Shown here in pieces: positions 20,501 through 20,860 of a stretch of 20,860 bases of DNA. Source of the stretch: JBCDBH01 sp039184055 (GTDB lineage: Bacteria > Acidobacteriota > Thermoanaerobaculia > Multivoradales > J023); NCBI GenBank assembly GCA_039184055.1, contig JBCDBH010000061.1, forward strand, positions 1 through 20,860, in the 5' to 3' direction. The first letter of the stretch is position 1. Every line of letters starts with the position of its first letter. Under the pieces are notes generated by a model. It was given only the letters and a program-made list of their open reading frames with translations. It did not search any database and was not told the DNA's origin. The position numbers were made by a program, and so were the translations under genes.

Positions 20501-20860
20501 ACGGTGCACGTCACCTATCGTGAGGTGCGGGTCGAGGATCTCGATCGAGCCTATGTGAGCCCGATCGGCGAGGCGCTGGCGGATCTCGCCATCTACGTGC
20601 TCGACGGAGATCTGCAGCCCGTCTACGAGGGCGCGGTGGGGGAGATCTGGGTCGCGGGTTCGGGCTTGGCGCGAGGGTACCTCGGTCGTCCCGCGCTCAC
20701 CGCCGAGCGCTTCATCCCTGATCCGTACTCGGGTGTGCCAGGGGCGCGTTTGTATCGCTCGGGTGACCTGGCGCGACGCACGGTCGACGGTGAGCTGGTC
20801 TACATCGGTCGGGCCGACTTCCAGGTCAAGATTCGTGGTTTCCGCATCGAGCTGGGTGAG
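2363..20860 (+). CDS. Giant six-module nonribosomal peptide synthetase, 3' end outside window
   Basis: One frame stays open from ATG 2363 to the last base, 6166 codons without a stop. I followed it by translating the whole stretch and found no frameshift. Domain order is C1-A1-T1, C2-A2-T2, C3-A3-T3, C4-A4-T4, C5-A5-T5, C6-A6 (cut after the A8 core). Carrier serines are at residues 1037, 2086, 3133, 4196 and 5250, so modules repeat every 1047-1063 residues. Every complete A domain has the TSGSTG P-loop, a Y-R-T/S-G-D motif and a C-terminal catalytic Lys (983, 2031, 3079, 4140, 5196). All T domains read GGHSLL, the form that precedes a C domain. No E, methyltransferase, KS or TE domain is present in view. 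It would build a peptide of at least six residues in the cytoplasm. A divergent mbtH gene is its likely partner. The gene may continue with further modules and a release domain. Confidence 0.97.
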   Translation, partial: MQDHGATAVVDSGPLSAGQRALYFLHRLAPDSVAYVIAGAARIRGAMDADVLHRAFVYLVERHPALRTRIVEDDGKPVAELDEEPRFEWHLGATRDATLLDDVRTFAYQPFDIEKGPLFRAALLSFDDADDEFALVIAVHHIVSDYWSLALLLRELDTVYGALIDGREPDLAPPKTDFVSQVYRETEMLAGKRGERLRNFWRETLDGATEPLDLPVDHPAFQVDDLSGANLPIRLPRELADRLRAFTTEHGTTMYAVLLATLETLLARWSGAEAVNVASPMTLRGRAALASVVGYLVNPVVVRAELGDAPSFTELVTRVGDAARKAFHNRAFPFPLVVDEIAAESHGRQPLAQVQFAWQQDRRGESIKVAGYIAGTTGAALPLGPRTMTSIGMTPPTSQFELTLLLADTEPDIVGYWAYRTRLFERATIERLADQFVTLLDAALATPEVPITRLPLMSPAAAADLATWIDGGDSQPASTLLHDLVAASATARPDHHAVIFEAVDAKAGRFEAESLSYRELLERSHRLAHHLVSSGVGPESVVAVALERGLDLPVALLATLQAGAAFLPIDPALPNERQAFMLADAEASHLITVERLVKRLPDDLGGREGDGLDLVVLDRDEAVIAKAPSTRPDVALDADHAAYVIYTSGSTGRPKGVVVSHRAIAHRLEWSKTSDFGADVVLLHKTTISFDVAVGEIFSPWVAGGTCVMARPGGEGDPRYLAELLREYGINHASFPPTLLTLLLDEPTFAECTELRTMVTGGETVPTSLPERFYRVHGDTRLENRYGPTEATVSVTRYLIPPDEDVRTLPIGFPVHGVELHILDATLEPVPVGVPGEIYLGGTCLARGYLGRPGRTAESFVPHPSSPDAGARLYRTGDVGRWRTDGAVEFVGRVDQQIKIRGFRVELGEIETTLRRHPEVRDAAVLDHDHGGTKKLAAWWVPEPDAEVDGDALRTWIAGLLPDYMVPAAFGALDSLPLTPSGKVDRAALPAPELANATVYEAPAGVTETIVADLFGDVLGIERVGRHDDFFALGGHSLLATRVANRLREDLDVEVPLRTLFERSTPAELAKALLDLDLVAAAPLVPRSDDAAPVLTSAQERLWFLDRLEPERRTAYTMPGAVRLRGELDREALRAALTQVVTRHEALRTTFDEVDGVPVARMHTEPSFAWRVETPAVFATTDAETTTSEISTGLDDLEPAVARVVREWLDAEAARPFDLATGPLLRATLLALDDDDHILAVSLHHIVADGWSVGVLLGEVTASYAGQSAAPLAVQYADYAAWQRQRLDAERHRRQIDFWRERLTEVPVLDLPADRPRRADASGAAGLVPVSLTMHEVAALDELAAAHDATRFMVLLAVLQVVLGRLAAQDDFAVGVPVAGRDHPATEPLIGLFVNTVVIRASLDGEPTFAELLGTVRERVLEAFVHQDAPFEQVVQAVAPDRELSATPLFQVMLAVQNDPLELSLPGVTVDLLPATAAQAKFDLTVSLIERADGTVGGFLEYDNHRFDASTAESWWPRIRRLAHAATQTPEAPISRLAFLGTAEVTRLLGPLASEAGRAAPEGATVVSYVRAAARAYPETVALTDGTTVLTYAELLERTERLAAVLRDRGVGAETPVGVAMERHPDLIVAMLGVMMAGGAYVSLDPAYPEARLRFILDDTRAPVVLARDAARRFTDFGVETLDPRVETTARVDAAVAPGQDSLAYLIYTSGSTGRPKGVAITHRSTAALLEWALETYPRHAYGGMFFGTSINFDVSIFEVFATLAAGGTLIVGQDALAFADHPERENVSFFSTVPSAMNELLAMPLPESVESVGLGGEPLHRGLVAAVYAAGASAVYNFYGPSEDTTFSTVAHVPDDDSDPTVGRPVTGTQARVLDSTLGPVPIGTPGELYLGGVGLARGYWNRPALTAERFVPDPFAERPGSRMYRTGDRLRWRADGELEFLGRFDHQVKIRGFRLELGEVEAALDAHDDVEQAVAAVRTVAEQPALVAWVTGEVEIEALRSALADRLPAHAVPQHIAVLDAMPRLPNGKINRRALETPAAVLAATTRTAPRNADEVRIAAIFSDLLGSDEIGVEDDFFALGGHSLLATRVVSRLREQLGIELPLRQVFTTSTVAGLAEAARTARSQALPPITAVARDRVPASWAQERLWFLHQLDPDDTSYNLVSALRLRGRLDVTALETAWTALCARHEGLRTTFIEDDGRPLQVIHPPRPVTLEVESLEMASTDLGQAIEARLTRELERVFDLARGPLSHLFLVRIDEHDHVLILTMHHVISDGWSMDVLVRELAAQVGGESLPELEVQVADVAVWQRDNELALLAEQSAWWRDHLAGLEPLDLPLDRPRPAVLDPAGDVTRFEIDSATTEALRRIGQASGATLFMVLSAAFGVVLGRWADQDDVALGTPVAGRNRAELEPLIGFFVNTLVLRLDLSGRPTFRTVLERTRDVAVGAYQHQDLPFEKLVDLLGVPRDASTTPLVQVLLVLQNAMSAPPALPGLEVERVPVRGITAKYDLSVIVEEIDGGLRGALEYRTSLFEPATAERLLRHWTLLLERIADDPDLSLAASTFAPPADRAHLVTWGGDAHFPTDGLLDLVDRLAQRDPDGVAVVDDDGELRRAELVTRARGLARELVARGVAPGEPVVLFATRSVDTVVAMLAIIGAGASYVPLDTAYPEERIAWIVDETRARFALVDEDTHERVPDTVTALVLSELFEGVDTGADGRAEDDGAGDWPVPTDADSVAYVMYTSGSTGKPKGVVVTHGNIVARLEDADFADLGPEQVVVHLASPAFDASTLELWGPLLVGARLVVAPPPPLSLDDIGAMLRDYQVSTVFFTTALFNQVVDSQIDALHDVRQLMAGGEAASPSHFRRIRAALPNTTAINGYGPTENTVFTTCFALRPGDELTTTSVPLGGPIRSTTVYVFDDVFELAPIGVPGELCTGGGGVSLGYLERPGLTAERFVPDPFSSRPGARLYRTGDRARWRQDGRLEFLGRLDRQIKLRGFRIEPGEIESALLAEPTLVEAVVVVVGDDSHRRLVAYVVASEPIDEAALRARVGADLPSYMVPSVVMELDRLPLTANGKLDRKALPVPEWDGTTEYEAPTTLTEERLATLYATVLEIERVGRRDDFFALGGHSLLATRLVSRLRHELRVEISLRQIFETPTLAALAAVIDTAPKIDHAPAVVMDRGESLPLSLAQERLWLLAQLQPDSPAYNVPLALRLVGELDVDALRGAFDQVVARHDTLRTVFVPHGDHAEQVIRPHDALAMPVDDLRALSKRKRRARLDARLHDLVHSPFDLEHGPLFHVGLLRLADDEYVLMVSMHHIVSDGWSLDVLLREVAAFYRAHRDGLSVAEVLPPLAVQYADIALWQRETLGDLLDTQQAWWRETLADLPVLELPTDHPRPAMWTGRGASVDRVIPADRVTALRALAEESGTTLFMTLMAILQVVLARHSGQRDFAIGAPISGRHRSKYETLIGFFVNTLVLRADLSGDPSFRELLSRVRSTVLSAFSNQDVPFERLVAELVDRHDTSRTPLAQVAFTVQERRDLNGALNGVEMVEIELPQADAKFDLGVNIVADGDGLRVRAGYATDVFDAPRMERLLEHFDRLLGALVAAPDRPVFQAPMLGDDERQRLDTWRLPTGQQPYPQPGDTTVAELVTKQIRRAPDAIAARFAGESLTYAELERRALVVAHRLQVEGAAPGSVVAVLAERSLELPVALYGILLTGAAYLPLDASWPSDRLELILSDAAEVMPCPALVTTATLAPLAPPFAGAVIDLDAVLASSAAAPPLLPVAVDSSHPVYVLYTSGSTGRPKGVVIPQRALVNRLLWTIEHQAELYEALLQKTSISFDLSVMEIFGPLATGGRIVFADPDWRGEPEHLVEMIQAERVTLLAILPSQLAVLLDQVGLEGCDSLRVVASGAEAVAPELARRVREQLDVRFVNRYGPTETTVSVTSYRATDGDEELVSLPIGRPLARSEILLVDDQLELAPVGAAGEILIGGDCLALGYLGRAARTAEAFVPHPWSTEPGARLYRSGDLGRWNEDGELVFLGRIDGQVKVRGYRVELGEIQAVLQRHDAVSEAAVIDRPDPSTGSNALVAYLVAIGEVETGALRTHVAESLPDYMVPSAFVVLDALPLGPTGKVDRRALPDPDWQAASEARYVAPRTETERRIAEIFATVLEVESVGIEDDFFQLGGHSLLATRAIARIREAFDIDLALRQIFTSPNVEGLARAADQAARAALPPITPLDRESADAHLPVSFAQERLWFLAQLDPEDTSYNLPGAVRLTGALEPEALRDAFVTVVTRHESLRMRFLDVEGRPVAVVSPEVDLPFVVEDLRDHDGDVMDVVRERFAAEQRRVFDLATGPLLNAHLIRIADAESVLVLNMHHIVSDGWSMDLLLREIGRLLAGETPAPLMVQLSDVAAWQREHLQPIHEAQIGWWRHQLAGLEPLELPLDHPRPAVFDSAGAMVPVRIEAPTVRALNDLAQRHGATLFMALTAVFAAVLGRWSGRTDLALGTPIAGRTRAEMEPLIGFFVNTLVLRVDLDQRPSFEALLARVRDDAMAAFEHQEVPFERLVEALGVPRDAANTPLVQVFLALQNNAGTAVEKMSGLSIESLPTFGVTAKFDLTLVVKESVDGALVGALEYRTSIFERATIERFASHVVRMLEAVASRPRTRLDLLSTLDDTEERRLLTWAGATAYASGSLPDEIAARADEDPDAPALLCGDETVSRGELVARARAVARRLHEHGVEPEEPVVVFAERSIETIIAIVGILGVDAVYVPLDPAYPDDRIAFILEDTGARYAVVDDSSRSRLAALAGVELLALHALTTTRALAAKHDERLDTWPGRPGPDHLAYVMYTSGSTGRPKGVMVTHGNVLMRLTPDPDAGSPSEHTYIHLASPAFDGSTVELWPPLVTGGRLVIPPPGRLSLEQIGGSIRRYEVTRLFFTTALFNQMVDDQMDALTDVDHLFMGGESASPEHITRALDELPDVTVINGYGPTENTGFTSNHIMRTGDHPTGASVSIGRPAAGVTVYVVDQNFALAPIGVPGELVTGGGGLSRGYLRRPDLTAERYVPDPFGGDSGGRLYRTGDRARWLADGTLEFLGRIDRQLKLRGYRIEPGEIEAVLRRHETVQSAVVTVVGSGNERRLASCVVASDDSVVEIEALRDYVSAELPAYMVPAAIVELETIPLTANGKVDYRALPAPVWLDQHVYEAPETATEEAVASVIGTLLQVERVGRRDDFFALGGHSLLATRLVSWLRERFGVDVPLRQIFTTPDVAGLAEAIDRLTDEALPPITPVSREGDVVALPLSFAQERLWILAQLDPANPAYHIPMPVRLRGALDVEALSSALSTVVSRHEVLRTVFREADGEPTQVIVPAEPLVLVVEDVSSETDILAAVRADALEPFDLRTGPLLRARLLRVADDDHVLSLTMHHIVSDGWSVGVLIRELAALYAGESLPELPIQVGDVAVWQREHLELDDQVSWWREHLAGVPVLELPTDRPRPAVQTWAGATLPVHLDTDTAAALTELTRAEEVTLFMALLGVYASVLGRWSGQDDVAVGTPIANRTRAEVEPLIGFFVNTLVVRTDLSADPSFRELLKRIKRMTLDGYARQDVPFERLVAELDASRDMSRTPLFQAMLSLQNAPVEPAALGEVTVEPITGAGTTSKFDLLLALGESDDGLRGALEWNTDLFDRTTVERFATVFERVMQAVVANPDLPLSRLPWLDETALRRRLTAPSLLPLASPPLHERFFAHALRSGEAPAVSDGTQSLTYGELASRARRLAGQLRSLGVGVETRVGLCLGRAVSIVEAILGVLAAGGVYVPLDPTAPSDRLAFILEDAEIDVLVTTSDLELDLTFDGAVIELDRLEDTDTGVAGSDLVVDLDQAAYVIYTSGSTGIPKGTPVTHRNVLRLFEASDSHFTFDTSDVWTLFHSYAFDFSVWEIWGALLYGGRLVVVPWETSRDPEAFMQLVREEGVTVLNQTPSAFRQLVAAIEAKDVAADALALREVIFGGEALELASLRPWFDRFGDRTRLVNMYGITETTVHVTYREVRVEDLDRAYVSPIGEALADLAIYVLDGDLQPVYEGAVGEIWVAGSGLARGYLGRPALTAERFIPDPYSGVPGARLYRSGDLARRTVDGELVYIGRADFQVKIRGFRIELGE
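5591..8735 (+). other. NRPS module 2: C2-A2-T2
   Basis: C2 (about 5639-6985) has the L-to-L type first motif AQERLWFL and an intact HHIVADG (1244-1250). It carries about 22 extra residues, rich in Thr, Glu and Asp, near 1174-1200. A2 (about 7055-8490) has TSGSTG at 1709-1714, the pocket Asp at 1754, YRTGD at 1926 and NGK with Lys 2031. Its framework (TVPSAM, GGEPL, YGPSEDTTFS) belongs to the subfamily whose known alanine members read D-L-F-N-N-A-L-T-Y-K. Here the pocket is D-V-F-S-G-G-F-T-F-K, changed at six positions, so the substrate may differ. T2 carries its Ser at 2086 and leads directly into C3 with no epimerase. Confidence 0.85.
8736..11880 (+). other. NRPS module 3: C3-A3-T3, predicted Val/Ile-like
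   Basis: C3 (about 8750-10070) has AQERLWFL and HHVISDG (catalytic His 2273). A3 (about 10115-11625) has TSGSTG from 2745, the pocket Asp at 2789, YRTGD at 2972 and NGK with Lys 3079. The pocket D-A-L-F-M-G-G-V-F-K agrees at eight of ten positions with the valine-type code D-A-L-W-M-G-G-T-F-K; the changes are W to F and T to V. A branched aliphatic residue is the likely substrate. Sequence blocks in C3 (LAGLEPLDLPLD, LGVPRDA, GALEYRTS) and in A3 recur in module 5, which points to duplication. T3 carries its Ser at 3133. Confidence 0.85.
11881..15065 (+). other. NRPS module 4: C4-A4-T4
   Basis: C4 (about 11930-13230) has HHIVSDG with catalytic His 3322. A basic stretch, SKRKRRAR, begins at 3274. 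A4 (about 13310-14810) has TSGSTG from 3804, the pocket Asp at 3848, YRSGD at 4031 (Ser for Thr) and TGK with Lys 4140 (Thr for Asn). The His usual shortly after the P-loop is Gln (PQRAL). The hand-aligned pocket D-L-M-A-V-S-R-V-S-K has no clear known match, but shares Arg at position 322 and V-S at 330-331 with A1. The catalytic Lys and core motifs are kept, so the domain is probably active. T4 carries its Ser at 4196. Confidence 0.85.
15066..18235 (+). other. NRPS module 5: C5-A5-T5, probably aliphatic
   Basis: C5 (about 15080-16440) has SFAQERLWFL and HHIVSDG with catalytic His 4387. A5 (about 16480-17975) has TSGSTG from 4860, the pocket Asp at 4904, YRTGD at 5087 and NGK with Lys 5196. 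Its pocket reads D-G-V-F-F-G-G-G-F-K. This resembles A3 (same F at 278, G at 301 and 322, F at 331) and the aliphatic Val/Ile group, but is not an exact known code. The frameworks of C5 and A5 closely follow C3 and A3, including the FFTTALFNQ segment. T5 carries its Ser at 5250. Confidence 0.85.
18236..20860 (+). other. NRPS module 6: C6-A6, predicted threonine, cut by window edge
   Basis: C6 (about 18240-19560) has SFAQERLWIL and HHIVSDG with catalytic His 5436. A6 starts near 19610; TSGSTG is at 5896, the pocket Asp at 5941 and YRSGD at 6131. The window ends just after the A8 motif (KIRGFRIELGE), so the last Lys, the T domain and anything beyond are not visible. The nine readable pocket residues D-F-W-N-I-G-M-V-H match the classical L-threonine code exactly. 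The flanks (AFDFSVWEIW, MYGITETTVHVT) are also typical of Thr-activating domains. This is the firmest substrate call in the gene. Confidence 0.88.

Noticed and set aside
2363..20860. Possibility of several NRPS genes joined by missed stops or frameshifts
   Set aside because: Translation in one frame kept all core motifs of six modules in register up to the final base, with no stop found.

Overview
The window is GC-rich and densely coding. It holds two complete genes, a 5'-truncated gene at the left edge, and one very large gene that runs off the right edge. I saw no rRNA, tRNA, CRISPR array, transposase or phage gene. GC-rich codon use, a DprE1/DprE2-type pair and large condensation-adenylation-thiolation modules would fit a GC-rich Gram-negative such as a myxobacterium or related lineage, or an actinobacterium. 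The sequence alone does not settle the taxon.

Left part (1-1860, + strand): the C-terminal 364 codons of a DprE1-like FAD-dependent oxidase are followed after 19 bp by a complete 247-aa DprE2-like short-chain dehydrogenase/reductase. In mycobacteria this enzyme pair epimerises decaprenyl-phosphoryl ribose to the arabinose form by oxidation then reduction, so these two genes look like a separate polyprenyl-phosphate-sugar operon. A hairpin overlapping the next gene's end may terminate it.

Middle (1885-2362): a 76-aa MbtH-like protein lies on the minus strand, transcribed away from the large gene. A 247-bp divergent intergenic region with three inverted repeats separates them and probably carries both promoters.

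Right part (2363-20860, + strand): one uninterrupted frame of 6166 codons with no stop encodes a nonribosomal peptide synthetase (NRPS). The order is C-A-T repeated five times, then C and most of a sixth A domain: (C-A-T)x5-C-A... . There is no epimerisation, methylation, ketosynthase or thioesterase domain in view. The first C domain is of a divergent class; the other five look like ordinary L-to-L condensation domains. Hand-read binding pockets give threonine for A6 (exact match to the classical code), a Val/Ile-like residue for A3, a probably aliphatic residue for A5, and no confident assignment for A1, A2 and A4. The MbtH-like protein is the likely partner of these A domains. The product would be a peptide of at least six residues, possibly N-acylated, all L-configured as far as can be seen. 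I do not recognise it as a known assembly line.
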